64,000 nt of DNA, taken from assembly GCF_023502425.1 (NCBI RefSeq), contig NZ_JAMFMA010000004.1, forward strand, positions 124,001 to 188,000, given 5' to 3'. Each line of letters opens with the position of its first letter. Positions within the stretch are counted from its first letter, which is position 1. Shown here piece by piece: positions 33,833 through 44,101 of this stretch. Below the pieces are notes generated by a model. That model did not search any database. It had not been told where the DNA came from and saw nothing but the letters and a program-made list of their open reading frames with translations. Source of the stretch: Flagellimonas spongiicola (lineage in GTDB: Bacteria; Bacteroidota; Bacteroidia; Flavobacteriales; Flavobacteriaceae). A program made the translations under genes and the position numbers.

Positions 33833-36800
33833 ATGAAAAAAATCCTATTTGGACTTTTAAGTATTTTGTCTTCCACTTTTATTTGGAGTCAAGGATACGA
33901 TAAAGCACAGGAATATACACCAAATACACCTATAGCCTCTGAAATTATGAGACATGGTTTGGTTCCGTTAAATCAGTATACTGGTATCCCAAATATCGAA
34001 GTTCCTATTCATTCCTTAGATTTTGATGGTCGAAGTTTACCAATAAAACTAAATTACCATGCAGGTGGTATTCGAGTTAATCAAGAAGCCACTTGGGTTG
34101 GGCTTGGGTGGTCACTATCTAATCAGTTTGTCATAAGCAGAAAAATTAACCAAAGAAGTGATATTGGCAATGACAAAAATTCAAACGCTTATAACGGATA
34201 CTGCTATGAGAATGAGATTCCTGAGAATATTACTGAAGAACAAGTAGAATCCTTAACAGATTTTGTGACAGATACTCAACCCGATATTTTTACAGCTACT
34301 TTAATGGGAGAAACGGTAAAGTTTCAACTTTTGAAGCAAGATTCTTCTGGTGTAATAAATGCATTGGTTTTGAATGAAAGTAAAGCTGATGTCTCCTTTG
34401 ATAAGGGTAATCGAAATTTTTTGATAAAGGATGACCAAGGTTTTCAATATCATTTTACTAAAAAAGAATATTCCTCCACTATTCATGACTCTGGCCAACA
34501 TGTGAATGACTACTTCTCCATGGAAGAATATAGTAGGTATTCGAATTCTAGGGATAAATTTATCCTGACTAGTTGGTTTGTTTCTAGCATAATTAGTCCT
34601 AATGGGCATGAACTTAAATTTACCTATTACGGGGACGAAACTTTGTCCGATTCTGATTCAAGCAATGATATATTTTATTTATCCTTAAGTCCAACACAGG
34701 TTCACGAAAACAGGACTTTAATTACGTGTAACGGAACAACAGGTAGTAGCACTACGACTTCGCTATTTCCAGAATACACATATTCCAGAAGTATCCATGA
34801 AAATAAATATTTAAAAGAAATTGTAAATGGTAATACTGGGGAAAGAATTGTTTTTAAAGTTTCAGATAGGCAAGATATAGCAGGTTATGATCCATTAAAA
34901 CATAGTAGCTCACTAGGTCTGATTTATGGAAGCACTAATTCTCATAACTACAGGAGTCCTAGAAGATTGGAATCAATAGAATTTTATTCAGCTGCAGGTA
35001 AGGTCTTCAAAAAAGCAAAACTCACACAGACTTATTTTAATTCTCATAAAACCAGCGACGAATATCCCGACAATCACTTGCGCTTAAAGTTAGACAGAAT
35101 TAGTGTAGATAACCAAGCATATGTTTTTCAGTATGAAAGTCCAAACTCGTTGCCTTCAAAAACAACCACTGCGATAGATTTTTGGGGATTTTATAACGGT
35201 AATGAAACTGAAGATCCTAATCAAAAGATATTTAGATATCCTTCCCAATTGTTGAGTTCGGATTACTTATATGGCTTATGTAACACTTCCAATGTATTTC
35301 CTTCAAGTTATTGGCAACCGGGAGGGAATTTGGGAAGTAACTTCGAATATGGGCGTGTAGGTACCTTAAATAAGATTATTTATCCTACTGGAGGGTCGAC
35401 TAATTTCTTATATGAAAGTAACACCGTAAAGATTTCAGATAATTCTTCTTCAATATCCATTGATGCACAAACAGTAATGAATTTGGAACAGAATATCAAT
35501 GACCTTGACAACAATCCAATTGCTTCCACCTCTAACTCGAATACCAAAACCTATAAGGTTGGTGGCTTACGTGTTAAATCTATAGAAAATCGTGATAAGA
35601 ACAATGAGTTAAAACTCAAAAAATCGTATAGATATCATGGATTCGGAAATTCAAGTATACCGATGTCCTCAGGAAAATTGATGACCGGTCTGGTATATTT
35701 CTATCCAACCGAGAGTTTTGATTCTAATGGAAATAACCTATCCACGAGTCTAGTAGTATCCAACAGTAATATGACATATGGAAACAATTCTGCCATGGGT
35801 AATCATGTGGGATACAGTTTTGTTGAAGAAACTACTATAGATGCTAATGATGTAGCAAAAAATAATGGGAAGGTAATAACTGAGTTTATAAATGAGCCCA
35901 ATCAGCAGCTAAATTCAACATATGGGGGAAGCCTTGCATTTGATGCGCCGCCCGATATTTATGAAGAAGGAAACGGCAAAATAAAAACCCAAGAATTTTA
36001 TGATAATGTTTTCAATTCAACACCAAAACGCGTAGTTGTAAATGTGTATGATCAATTTTACATTGATGGCACTAATGGGCTCAAGATTTATTATTCGGAC
36101 CAAACGGCATACCTTTTAGGATCTATTGGAGGATCTGGAATACCACTTCAATATAACACGCCTTACGATAGATTTCCTTACCGGACTAAAAGATCTTACT
36201 GGGTTTTAGATAACTCTACCACAACGGATTACTTAGAAAATGGCACTTCGTTAGAGACTAGAACTTTTAACTTGTATAATGCCAAGCCACAATTAACCTC
36301 TACTACCACTACCAATTCCAAGGGTGACGAAATACGAAGTGAATATTACTATCCTTATGATACCTATCTAGGTGTAGGCAGTAGATTTGGTATGGCTGAC
36401 CTGGTGACTGATAATAGAATTGCAACACCAGTATATACAAGAAACTACTACGATGGGAATCTTTTAAGTCATGAGTTGACCTCTTTTGAATATAAGAATG
36501 GAATTTTACAACCTTCGCTGATAGGTTTTCAGAAAAACGATGCCCCTCTTGATCAAATAGAAAATAGAATAGAGTTTGATCAGTATGATGAAATCGGGAA
36601 TCCTATAAAGTTTAGAAAGGATAATGGACCTTGGACCCATATGATTTGGGGTTATGAAGGCAAGTATCCTATAGCGCAAATAACCAATGTTTCGGAAACA
36701 GCGGCATCTATTGAGTCTATTGTTGATTATGCAGTTATAAACGATACAAAAAGTTCAAAGGCCGCAATCAAAGCCGAAATTGATAAAATCCGAAACCATT

Positions 36801-37285
36801 CAGACTATGCACAATCCCAGATAGTCTCATATCTGTTTGATCCTTCTATTGGTGTGGTAGAAACCACCGACCAGCGCAATTATAGTACTACTTATGCTTA
36901 TGATGATCGAGAAAGGTTAAAACAGGTAAGGGATGAAAACGATTTTCTTTATGAAGATTACGAATACAATCAAACCTACGAAACCACAGATTGTTTGGAA
37001 AATTGCGATGGTGAAGTTACCCTTTCAACTAGCAATTACAGTCTTATAAGAAACCAAAACTTCACTATTGGTTATAGTATTAGTGGCGCTTTCACTGTTT
37101 CACGGTGGGAGATAATGTATGGTGATGGTAACATACAATTTGGAAATGGGTCTCCATCAAATTTCACCTATAGTTACGCGAATGATGAAGTATACGGGTT
37201 GAAACCGATTAGGATATACCTGTATGATGCCAATGGCAATCAAATTTCCGGAAACATTAATGTCAGATTGTCCGCGTCAAACTAA
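33833..37285 (+). CDS. Large secreted Rhs/YD-repeat-like protein with C-terminal PKD-like domain
   Basis: From ATG 33833 the protein has 1150 residues and a signal peptide (KKILFGLLSILSSTFIWSQG). The N-terminal block GLVPLNQYTGIPNIEVPIHSL...LNYHAGGIRVNQ...GLGWSLS is the start seen in Bacteroidota Rhs/SpvB-like shells. The C-terminal third has YD-type repeats (WGYEGKYPIAQI, YAYDDRERLKQVRDENDF). The last 100 residues are PKD-like (WEIMYGDGNIQFGNG). There is no Rhs-core DPxG signature and no variable toxin tip. It probably forms half of a shell together with the following toxin gene, as TcB does with TcC, but that is inference. Confidence 0.8.
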   Translation: MKKILFGLLSILSSTFIWSQGYDKAQEYTPNTPIASEIMRHGLVPLNQYTGIPNIEVPIHSLDFDGRSLPIKLNYHAGGIRVNQEATWVGLGWSLSNQFVISRKINQRSDIGNDKNSNAYNGYCYENEIPENITEEQVESLTDFVTDTQPDIFTATLMGETVKFQLLKQDSSGVINALVLNESKADVSFDKGNRNFLIKDDQGFQYHFTKKEYSSTIHDSGQHVNDYFSMEEYSRYSNSRDKFILTSWFVSSIISPNGHELKFTYYGDETLSDSDSSNDIFYLSLSPTQVHENRTLITCNGTTGSSTTTSLFPEYTYSRSIHENKYLKEIVNGNTGERIVFKVSDRQDIAGYDPLKHSSSLGLIYGSTNSHNYRSPRRLESIEFYSAAGKVFKKAKLTQTYFNSHKTSDEYPDNHLRLKLDRISVDNQAYVFQYESPNSLPSKTTTAIDFWGFYNGNETEDPNQKIFRYPSQLLSSDYLYGLCNTSNVFPSSYWQPGGNLGSNFEYGRVGTLNKIIYPTGGSTNFLYESNTVKISDNSSSISIDAQTVMNLEQNINDLDNNPIASTSNSNTKTYKVGGLRVKSIENRDKNNELKLKKSYRYHGFGNSSIPMSSGKLMTGLVYFYPTESFDSNGNNLSTSLVVSNSNMTYGNNSAMGNHVGYSFVEETTIDANDVAKNNGKVITEFINEPNQQLNSTYGGSLAFDAPPDIYEEGNGKIKTQEFYDNVFNSTPKRVVVNVYDQFYIDGTNGLKIYYSDQTAYLLGSIGGSGIPLQYNTPYDRFPYRTKRSYWVLDNSTTTDYLENGTSLETRTFNLYNAKPQLTSTTTTNSKGDEIRSEYYYPYDTYLGVGSRFGMADLVTDNRIATPVYTRNYYDGNLLSHELTSFEYKNGILQPSLIGFQKNDAPLDQIENRIEFDQYDEIGNPIKFRKDNGPWTHMIWGYEGKYPIAQITNVSETAASIESIVDYAVINDTKSSKAAIKAEIDKIRNHSDYAQSQIVSYLFDPSIGVVETTDQRNYSTTYAYDDRERLKQVRDENDFLYEDYEYNQTYETTDCLENCDGEVTLSTSNYSLIRNQNFTIGYSISGAFTVSRWEIMYGDGNIQFGNGSPSNFTYSYANDEVYGLKPIRIYLYDANGNQISGNINVRLSASN

Positions 37286-37340
37286 GGACGAAGCGCTTCA
37301 TTAATTCATAAAACTTAAGAAAACTCAATAATATAACCCC

Positions 37341-40300
37341 ATGATTATGAGTAATAATAATCTAAATCTTATAAAAAAATGCCTTGTTGCTATAGTGCTT
37401 TTGTTTTGCGCAGTCAAGGTCAATGCACAATATAGCATATCTGGACCGTCATCTTTGACGGTTGGGAATTCTGGATTTTATACCATCCAGAGCAATGGTG
37501 CTAGTGGTACAATTACCAATATTAGCTGGAGTACTTCCAGTAACGGTACTATAAATTCTTCCGGTACGTTTGGTGCCTCCATAACATTTAATACTGCGGT
37601 GTTATCATTTGTAGACGCTACCGTAACCAATTCCTTTGGTCAAACATTTAATGTTCAAGACTATTCAGTGAGTGTTAATAATCCGCCACCACCGAATCCT
37701 GGTAGCCCAACAATTACCTCAAAAGATTGTAATAGGGCGGTTTTGACAAGGAGCGGAACACCACCATCAAATGTACGCTGGTATTGGCAAGGTAAAAACG
37801 ATGGTTTTGACACTACCAAGGGATTTGGTGCAACTTTTGTAGCCGATGAAGGAAGTGGTGATTATTATATTCGCGCACGTAATACGACTACAGGTGCTTG
37901 GAGCTCGGGATCAGCGTCTGTGTACGTTAGTCTACAGGACAATACGTCTATGCCCACGGCAAGCGATGTCACTATTTGTGAAAATACATCTACGTTCTTA
38001 ACAGCTTCTGTTGTTAGTGGTGCTACAATTAAATGGTATGACTCTAATGATAACTTTTTGTTTGAAGGTGCAAATTACGGTACCGGTGTCTTAACGGCCG
38101 ATAAAACATATAAAGTATCGGCAACCATTGATAGTTGTGAAAGCGCTAAAAGAACCGTTACGGTAACGGTTACGCCTGAAATTCAGTCATATACCCTTAC
38201 ACCTAGCACTCAGGAAGTCTGCTCAGGAGCATCTGGCCAAATTGTGCTCAATAATTCTCAACCCGATGTAAGATATCAATTAAAAAGAGGAAGTACGGAT
38301 GTTGGGCAAGATAGAACTTCCAATGGTGGAATTATCACTTGGAGTTCAGACATTACACCAGGAGCAACATATCATGTAGTAGCATCATACCAAGGCGGAA
38401 TATGTAACCCTGTAACAACAAACAGCGTCACTGTTGTAGAGAAGGTTCCTATGGCTGCAACCATTACCTCAAGTGCAGGAACAGAAGACATTTGTCCCAA
38501 TACAGATTTATCCTTAACCATCACCGGTTTATCAAATCCAGTTTGGAGCACTGGGGATATAGGTACGGCAACGAATCTGTTTACCCCACCTGTAGGAACT
38601 ACTACCTATACTGTGGATGGCCAAAACGAATGTGGTGTGGCAACAACAAAGCAGATTACGCTGAATGTTTTGCCATTAATAGGAAACATTACGGTAACAG
38701 GCGGTCCTTCAAGTAGGTGCATGGGCACGGGTACTGATGATTATGATGCTGTTCTAGATAATTCAGCTTCATTTACAACAACAACTTTTACGTGGTCTAT
38801 AAACCCAGCGAACGCAGTTACGAGTATCAATGCAAATACTGGGTTAGTTGTTTGGGATCCCAATTATAGTGGTACTGCCACTTTAACGGCACAAGCAGAT
38901 AATGGGTGTCAAACCAAGGACTTTGATTTACCAATTACTGTAAGTTCTTTGTTCACTTTCTATGCCGATCAGGACCGCGATGAATATTGGGAACATACGG
39001 TGCAAGCTTGCACAAATCCCAATCCAACGGTATATGTTACCCAAAATGAAGTTACTGCGGGAGGGGATTGCAATGACAATAATTCCGACTTGAACCCAGG
39101 TTCGTTGTGGATAAAAGATGCTGATGGGGACATGCATGGCCCTCAGAGTGGTTTTGCCTATTCATGTGACCCTCCGGATACAAGCGGAGCTTGGGTTTTG
39201 TTTCCAGATTCCAGCATTGCCTATCCTTTGGATGACTGTGATGATGATGACGCCAATGTAATTGCCGCTCAATCATGGTTTTTTGACGGCGATGATGATA
39301 ATTTTGCCCTTGAAGGATCAGTTCAGAACTCATGTGTTAACCCAGGACTGGGAACCGCTGATGAGGATAAATACAAATCAGGACCACACTCCGGTATAGA
39401 TTGTGATGATACCGATCCACTTTTTAAATCAGGGAAATGGTATGCAGATACAGATAACGATGGTTTTGGAGATCCAACCAATTATGTGGTGCAATGTGAG
39501 AAACCAGCAGGTTTATGGGTGCGTAATAGAGATGATCTTTGTCCTGGTCTTACGGATATGGAAAATTTATGCGGCTTGGTGCAGGATAATGGTCCTAACT
39601 ACGTCTACACCAGAAGTTACCAGACGGCGGCCACAACGCAAACACCAAGGTTTACCTCCAATGCAGACCTGATACAAAATATTTCATACTTTGATGATCT
39701 TGGTCGCCCATCACAACAGATAGGCTTAGAACAGGCAGCAGAAGTGAGCGGTGTTAAAAAAGACCTTGTCAGTTTCTCAGAATATGATGGTTATGGTAGA
39801 GTAGTAAATGAATGGTTGCCTTATGCCGCCGCAACAGGCACGTTTGGACAACAAAAATCAGACCCAAAACAAGGGGTTTTGGATTACTACTTTAAACCAA
39901 AATACCAAAATACGCAAAACCCCTTTTCAGAAAAGGAGTTTGAGAATTCACCGCTAAATCGTGTGGAGCGACAGGCAGCTCCCGGTAGCGATTGGGCTAT
40001 GGATGCTGGTCATGAGATTGAATTCAGCTACCAAGCCAATGGCGCCAATGAAGTACGAAGATTTGAAGTGGATCTGACCAATGGAACCCAGTTGACTTTG
40101 GATGAGAATGGCAGTAATGAGTTTTATGCACCTAATCAGTTGCGCAAAAACGTTACCTATGATGAAAACCACACAACCGGAAAAAATCATAGTGTAGAGG
40201 AGTATTCCGATAAGACCGGTGTGATTGTTTTAAAACGATCTTATTCCGATACAGATTTGAACAACAACGGAGCCATTGATGCCGGTGAAACGGAAATTGC

Positions 40301-43300
40301 ATATGATACCTACTATGTATATGATGATTATGGCAACCTTACCTTTGTGTTGCCGCCCAAAATGGATGCTACTACAGCTACCTTGGCGGCCATCAACACC
40401 AATCTAAATGGGTTGGGATATCAATACATATACGACCATAGAAACCGTTTGATTGAAAAAAGATTACCAGGCAAAGATTGGGAGTACATCGTTTACAACA
40501 GGTTAGACCAGCCCATCCTTACCCAGGATCCCAATCAACGGTCAAAAGAAGCAACCTCAGATGAATGGTTGTTCACCAAATACGATGCTTATGGTAGGGT
40601 AGTCTATACCGGAAAGGCAAGTAGTGCAGAAGGACAAAGCCGTCAGAGTATCCAAACAGAAGTGGATAATTTGCAACAAGCTTGGGAGCATTACCAAACT
40701 ACAGATGCCAATGCCGACTTTACGGAGGCGGTTTCCATTTTTTACGGTAATGAGGCTTACCCAAATAATAGTTTGCCAGGTAGGTTGGTGGATCTTGTGG
40801 AGGTACTTACGGTAAATTATTATGACAAATACGATTGGGTACCACAGAATTTCCCAGCAGTACCAACGGCCGTATTTGGGACCGCAATTGACAACCGAAC
40901 CACTGGTATGCCCACGGGTAGCAGGGTAAAGGTTTTGGAAACCAGTGATTGGATCACCACAATGACCAAATACGATAGCAAGGCACGACCTATTTATGTG
41001 TATAGCGAAAATACGTATTTGCAAACTCAGGATGTAGTGGAAAGTAATTTGGATTTTGTAGGCAGACCACTTAGCGTGCGTAGTTCGCATACCAAAAACA
41101 GCACTACTATTGTCACCATAGACAACTTTACCTATGACCATACCGGACGTATGCTTAGGCAATCGCAATGTATTGGCGATGAAAATCTTGGTTATGGTTG
41201 TGGAGGAACACCGGTAGACGCCATTGTGGTTGTGGATGATCCTTTGGTAACACAAGGTGTTGTGGCCACAGAAAGAATAATGATCACCTCGCCTAGTAGC
41301 AATCAAGCTGTTGTGGTGACCGGAGGGGTTTTTAAAATAGATCCAAATGCCAATGTAGATGGAGGCAATCAAGAGCTGATTGTTTTTAACCAATTTGATG
41401 AAATGGGACAACTGGAATCCAAAAAAGTAGGGGGTGACTCTGCAACGGATTTTAATAGTGCCCAAGGATTACAAACCGTGGATTACCGCTACAATGTAAG
41501 AGGCTGGTTAACGGACATCAATGATGTGACCAACACCACCCCGGATAAGCTGTTTAATTATAACATTGTTTACAATGGTGGTGTTAACCCTCTGTACAAC
41601 GGAAATATTTCCAGTACCCAGTGGCGCACGGATAATACGGACAAAGGCTTAAAACGATATGATTACACCTATGATGCCCTAAATCGTATTACCAGCGCAA
41701 TTAGTAGTGATACCAACTATAATTTAGATTGGGTAGGCTACGATAAAAATGGGAATATTGGTAAACTTAAACGTAAAGGACATATTAACGCTTTGGCTGA
41801 CCAATTTGGTTTAATGGACGACCTTACCTATTCCTATAGTGCCAACCAGCTCCAGGCTGTAGACGATGACTCTTTGGCAAGCAGTACCCAAGGGTTTGTA
41901 GACCGTGTGGAGCAGACCACGGAGTATTACTATGACGACAATGGGAACATGACCAAGGATGACAACAAGGGAGTCACCAACATTACCTACAATTATTTAA
42001 ACCTTCCTACATTGGTTGAAGTAAATAACTCGGATCATACGGGTACTATTTCCTATATTTATGATGCAACAGGTACAAAATTGAAAAAAACCTTAAGTGC
42101 GGGAACTATAGGAACCACAGTTACGGAATATGCAGGAAATTATGTTTACCAAAATACCCAATTGCAGTTTAAGAACCATGCTGAAGGGTATAGTAGACCA
42201 AATACTGCTGGGGATTTTGAATACATCTACCAATATAAGGATCATTTGGGCAATGTTCGGTTGAGTTATATGGATAGCAATCAACTTAGCTCGGATCCTG
42301 CCGATTTGGTGATTGTAGAGGAAAGTCACTATTATCCCTTTGGGTTACAACAAAAAGGAGGTATTAATGGCGGGGACATCGCTATGGGTAATGACGTGGC
42401 ACAAAAGTGGAAATTTAATGGTATTGAACTTGAAGAAAGTTTAGGACTTAATCTATATGAGATGCCATTGCGTAATTATGATCCAATGATTGCTAGGTGG
42501 ACAACAATAGACCCAATAACCCATCATTCTAAATCCACTTATAATGGTTACGAAAATAATCCTGTTTATTGGGCGGATCCAAGTGGAGCAGCAGTAACAG
42601 TTAAAACAGGAAAATACAAGGGTAAAGCGGCACAAAATTTATTTAGAAAAATTCAAACTGAACTTGGAGGATATCAGGATCCTCCTAAGGAAGGACAAAA
42701 GCGAATTACCGAGGTTCCTTTAAGATCTGAAATGGGGCAAGATTCACACACCGTTACCGAGTATTACCATGCTGGAGGAGTCTTTGGATCCAAAGCTGGT
42801 TGGTATGGCTCAAATGAATATGCTCGCATTATTAAACCTGTTGCCGAGAACCTTTCCAGATATATAGGTGGTTGGGACAATGGCATGATGGAAATACAAG
42901 GCTATTATGACACTTATCTAAGCTTCATGTCTACCAGATCAACAGTAGATGGATTCTACGATTTCTTGTTATCCTATGGGAATGGTTTGAAGCATGGAAA
43001 TAATAGCCGTAGAGCATTCGCTCGGTCAGGTTTTACAGGGGAAATGAATTTCAGTTCTCCAATTTTTATTGGAGCACTTTCAATAAGTAGACTCGCCTTA
43101 GGTTCGATTTTGACGCGTCCTGCAAGCTATTCTAGTAATTTACAATTCCTTGCTAAAGGATTTAGTAGAAGTAGAGGAGGGAATTTGACATTTCAACTTG
43201 GAATAAGAAATAAATCCAGTAATTTTATTATTCGACTTGAAAGGGGAGCACGCTCTCCTATTTATAATACAGGCGTAGGAAAATCTATTTTCGCGACACA

Positions 43301-43388
43301 CATGAATATTCAGAAAGTGGGAAGATTTAATTATCACTTGTATTTAAATCCTGGAAAATGGAAATACTTTTATAGATGGGCTCAATAA
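37341..43388 (+). CDS. Rhs-family polymorphic toxin with DUF6443 and variable C-terminal tip
   Basis: The 2015-residue protein has a signal peptide (LVAIVLLFCAVKVNAQ). Ig/PKD-like and SprB-like repeats occupy about 25-535. A Ca-binding DxDxDxxxD-rich, MopE-like segment follows (about 535-745, with DCNDNNSDL, DDCDDDDA, DCDDTDP). DUF6443 comes next (about 752-870, TRSYQTAATTQTPRFTS), then Rhs/YD repeats. The Rhs-associated core contains YKDHLGNVRLSY, YYPFGLQQ and the NPVYWADPSGA end (near residue 1750). The final 266 residues are the toxin tip, with no family I can name; its last part has a conserved-looking HMNIQKVGRFNYHLYLNPG. The immunity gene overlaps the 3' end by 13 bases. Confidence 0.9.
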   Translation: MIMSNNNLNLIKKCLVAIVLLFCAVKVNAQYSISGPSSLTVGNSGFYTIQSNGASGTITNISWSTSSNGTINSSGTFGASITFNTAVLSFVDATVTNSFGQTFNVQDYSVSVNNPPPPNPGSPTITSKDCNRAVLTRSGTPPSNVRWYWQGKNDGFDTTKGFGATFVADEGSGDYYIRARNTTTGAWSSGSASVYVSLQDNTSMPTASDVTICENTSTFLTASVVSGATIKWYDSNDNFLFEGANYGTGVLTADKTYKVSATIDSCESAKRTVTVTVTPEIQSYTLTPSTQEVCSGASGQIVLNNSQPDVRYQLKRGSTDVGQDRTSNGGIITWSSDITPGATYHVVASYQGGICNPVTTNSVTVVEKVPMAATITSSAGTEDICPNTDLSLTITGLSNPVWSTGDIGTATNLFTPPVGTTTYTVDGQNECGVATTKQITLNVLPLIGNITVTGGPSSRCMGTGTDDYDAVLDNSASFTTTTFTWSINPANAVTSINANTGLVVWDPNYSGTATLTAQADNGCQTKDFDLPITVSSLFTFYADQDRDEYWEHTVQACTNPNPTVYVTQNEVTAGGDCNDNNSDLNPGSLWIKDADGDMHGPQSGFAYSCDPPDTSGAWVLFPDSSIAYPLDDCDDDDANVIAAQSWFFDGDDDNFALEGSVQNSCVNPGLGTADEDKYKSGPHSGIDCDDTDPLFKSGKWYADTDNDGFGDPTNYVVQCEKPAGLWVRNRDDLCPGLTDMENLCGLVQDNGPNYVYTRSYQTAATTQTPRFTSNADLIQNISYFDDLGRPSQQIGLEQAAEVSGVKKDLVSFSEYDGYGRVVNEWLPYAAATGTFGQQKSDPKQGVLDYYFKPKYQNTQNPFSEKEFENSPLNRVERQAAPGSDWAMDAGHEIEFSYQANGANEVRRFEVDLTNGTQLTLDENGSNEFYAPNQLRKNVTYDENHTTGKNHSVEEYSDKTGVIVLKRSYSDTDLNNNGAIDAGETEIAYDTYYVYDDYGNLTFVLPPKMDATTATLAAINTNLNGLGYQYIYDHRNRLIEKRLPGKDWEYIVYNRLDQPILTQDPNQRSKEATSDEWLFTKYDAYGRVVYTGKASSAEGQSRQSIQTEVDNLQQAWEHYQTTDANADFTEAVSIFYGNEAYPNNSLPGRLVDLVEVLTVNYYDKYDWVPQNFPAVPTAVFGTAIDNRTTGMPTGSRVKVLETSDWITTMTKYDSKARPIYVYSENTYLQTQDVVESNLDFVGRPLSVRSSHTKNSTTIVTIDNFTYDHTGRMLRQSQCIGDENLGYGCGGTPVDAIVVVDDPLVTQGVVATERIMITSPSSNQAVVVTGGVFKIDPNANVDGGNQELIVFNQFDEMGQLESKKVGGDSATDFNSAQGLQTVDYRYNVRGWLTDINDVTNTTPDKLFNYNIVYNGGVNPLYNGNISSTQWRTDNTDKGLKRYDYTYDALNRITSAISSDTNYNLDWVGYDKNGNIGKLKRKGHINALADQFGLMDDLTYSYSANQLQAVDDDSLASSTQGFVDRVEQTTEYYYDDNGNMTKDDNKGVTNITYNYLNLPTLVEVNNSDHTGTISYIYDATGTKLKKTLSAGTIGTTVTEYAGNYVYQNTQLQFKNHAEGYSRPNTAGDFEYIYQYKDHLGNVRLSYMDSNQLSSDPADLVIVEESHYYPFGLQQKGGINGGDIAMGNDVAQKWKFNGIELEESLGLNLYEMPLRNYDPMIARWTTIDPITHHSKSTYNGYENNPVYWADPSGAAVTVKTGKYKGKAAQNLFRKIQTELGGYQDPPKEGQKRITEVPLRSEMGQDSHTVTEYYHAGGVFGSKAGWYGSNEYARIIKPVAENLSRYIGGWDNGMMEIQGYYDTYLSFMSTRSTVDGFYDFLLSYGNGLKHGNNSRRAFARSGFTGEMNFSSPIFIGALSISRLALGSILTRPASYSSNLQFLAKGFSRSRGGNLTFQLGIRNKSSNFIIRLERGARSPIYNTGVGKSIFATHMNIQKVGRFNYHLYLNPGKWKYFYRWAQ

Positions 43389-43861
43389 AAGAAATATTAA
43401 TTAAGGAAGTCTCGATACAAATCAAGAATAACTTAGAGACAACGGAGTTTGTCATTGCTCTAAACCTTTTATTGCAAGAATATAGTAACTTAAGTGATGA
43501 TGTCGAAGTTTTAGATTATCTGTTATCCAAACAAAAGCATTTTATTAGCCTTAAAACAGATGTAATTCTTAATCTTTGGTTGGATTCTGACAAGTTTGAA
43601 TTTAACATTTACGGATTTGATTTTATTGTATTCCACGAAGACCTCAAAATAAAAGAGACAAGTGTCTTAATAAAAAGCCTTTTTTTAGGAAAATATGAAA
43701 TTGTTAATTATAAATCATTAAAAGGTGACTCAATAAATAGGGGAATTCGCTGGAATGATGTTTTGATACATAAATTTGATACCAGGGAAAGAGTGGCAAT
43801 TTTTAAAAAGAAGATCGTTAGTTCTGAAATCCATAAAGGTCCTAAATTAGCGATGGAATAA
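43376..43861 (+). CDS. Candidate immunity protein of the Rhs toxin
   Basis: The 161-residue cytoplasmic protein has no signal peptide. It is acidic/hydrophobic, with an N-terminal helical half and a beta-rich middle (KFEFNIYGFDFIVFHEDLKI). It starts 13 bases before the toxin stop, in another frame, so it is translationally coupled to it. In Rhs and other polymorphic toxin loci the gene directly after the toxin tip is the cognate immunity gene, which is the whole basis for the function. Base composition is visibly more AT-rich than the Rhs shell. The family is not recognised. Confidence 0.72.
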   Translation: MGSIKEILIKEVSIQIKNNLETTEFVIALNLLLQEYSNLSDDVEVLDYLLSKQKHFISLKTDVILNLWLDSDKFEFNIYGFDFIVFHEDLKIKETSVLIKSLFLGKYEIVNYKSLKGDSINRGIRWNDVLIHKFDTRERVAIFKKKIVSSEIHKGPKLAME

Positions 43862-43882
43862 AAAGTCCCACGCAAGTGCCAG

Positions 43883-44071
43883 TTTCCAACTAGTGGTATT
43901 AAAAACCAACAACAGCAGTTCTTTTTGGGCTGCTGTTTTTTTTTTGGAGTAATGGAAATAATGAATCTTTTGAGAAAATACTTTAGCGATTTGTTTTTTG
44001 GACTAAGTTTGAAGTTTTATGAAGGAATTTACCACAAGATACAATCTTGCGTTAGCGGGGGAGACTTAGTT
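43883..44071 (+). repeat. Immunity-array spacer repeat, copy A
   Basis: It begins CCAACTAGTGGT, carries the AACAGCAG/CTGCTGTT terminator hairpin (43909-43945), then a segment with CTTTAGCGATTTGTTTTTTGG, then TACCACAAGAT-nnn-ATCTTGCG (44030-44052) and TAGCGGGGGAGA. Copy B at 44561-44735 follows the same order with scattered changes. It separates the immunity gene from the first orphan cassette. Confidence 0.75.
43909..43945 (+). terminator. Intrinsic terminator after the immunity gene
   Basis: Stem AACAGCAG/CTGCTGTT with an 11-base loop, followed by a long T-run. It ends the toxin-immunity transcript and is repeated, slightly changed, in later spacers. Confidence 0.82.
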
Positions 44072-44101
44072 AAATAATTGGGAAATTAGTAATCTATTGT
44101 A

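Noticed and set aside
40557..41465. 302-residue reading on the minus strand inside the Rhs toxin gene
   Set aside because: It is antisense to well-supported DUF6443/Rhs coding sequence and has no protein-like pattern or family features.
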